DNA of 31,621 nucleotides from an uncultured Collinsella sp. (GTDB lineage: Bacteria; Actinomycetota; Coriobacteriia; Coriobacteriales; Coriobacteriaceae), in the NCBI GenBank assembly GCA_900541245.1, contig UQIS01000032.1:1-31621 (forward strand). Reading direction: 5' to 3'. Below, piece by piece: positions 31,502 through 31,621 of the stretch (position 1 is the first letter of the stretch; the number at the start of each line of letters is the position of its first letter). The notes beneath the pieces are model-generated. The model ran no database searches. It was not told the DNA's origin and saw only the letters and a program-made list of their open reading frames with translations. A program made the position numbers and the translations under genes.

Positions 31502-31621
31502 GGGGGCCGGGGGGGGGGGGGGGGGGGGGAGGGCGGGGGAGGGGGGGGGGGCGGGGGGGGAAGGGGGGGGAGGGAGGGGGGGGGGAAGGAGAAGCGGGAG
31601 AGAACAGGAAAGGGCCCGGCC
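31502..31621. other. Poly-G low-complexity end, likely artefact
   Basis: Nearly pure G with scattered A and C for about 120 bases up to the last position. This is typical of no-signal base calls in two-colour sequencing carried into a contig end, and is not expected biological sequence. Confidence 0.85.

Noticed and set aside
1..31621. CRISPR arrays, tRNA or rRNA genes, complete insertion sequences, prophage genes
   Set aside because: Looked for regular direct repeats, transposase or phage proteins and tRNA-like cloverleaves; none was seen.

Overview
The window is about 31.6 kb of a high-GC actinobacterial chromosome. Gene content, the dense ATGA/TAATG-overlapped operons, the actinobacterial order aroK–aroB–pepP–efp–nusB, and a T-box in front of ileS all fit class Coriobacteriia. 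A gut Collinsella-like organism is my best guess; that is an inference from remembered gene content, not a search. The last ~120 bases are almost pure G and look like a sequencing or assembly artefact at a contig end. The first ~150 bases are AT-rich and carry the 5' end of a peptidase E-like gene that looks foreign to the surrounding genome.

Layout. 1-650: partial S51 peptidase-like gene (minus) and a ~500 bp gene-free stretch with a 13-bp inverted repeat and three successive minus-strand terminator hairpins. 659-1741: iron-containing alcohol/glycerol dehydrogenase-like gene (minus). 1863-5140: promoter, T-box leader with an AUC specifier, ileS and its terminator. 5252-6864: lspA-rluD. 6947-8746: family 2 glycosyltransferase and a small A24 prepilin-peptidase-like protein, separated by a palindrome. 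8778-11435: HD dNTP triphosphohydrolase and the RarA clamp-loader-like ATPase.

11531-14690: a compact module of a DUF948 membrane protein, an RsbW/SpoIIAB-like protein lacking canonical ATP-binding residues, a SigB/SigF-type sigma factor and an AI-2E family membrane protein. All four are translationally coupled or nearly so. 14768-21519: alaS-ruvX-mltG-yqeG-aroK-aroB-like, read from a recognisable promoter. The aroB-like protein has lost the metal ligands and NAD loop of 3-dehydroquinate synthase. 21526-22848: an M24 Xaa-Pro peptidase behind a long structured 5' leader, ending in a strong terminator. 22880-28037: efp-Asp23-nusB-xseB-tlyA-nadK-recN, one long housekeeping operon. 28097-31301: an RpiR-family regulator divergent from a fructose-type PTS permease (IIB-IIC-IIA), with operator-like repeats between them.

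Most of the window is housekeeping: translation (ileS, alaS, efp), RNA modification (rluD, tlyA), genome maintenance (rarA, ruvX, recN, xseB), envelope work (lspA, mltG, GT2) and cofactor/nucleotide metabolism (nadK, dgt). No complete new defence or mobile system is visible. The items most worth a second look are the degenerate AroB-like protein kept in its ancestral operon, the apparently ATP-dead anti-sigma homologue beside its sigma factor, the structured leader of the peptidase gene, and long intergenic palindromes that resemble GGAC-type REP elements.
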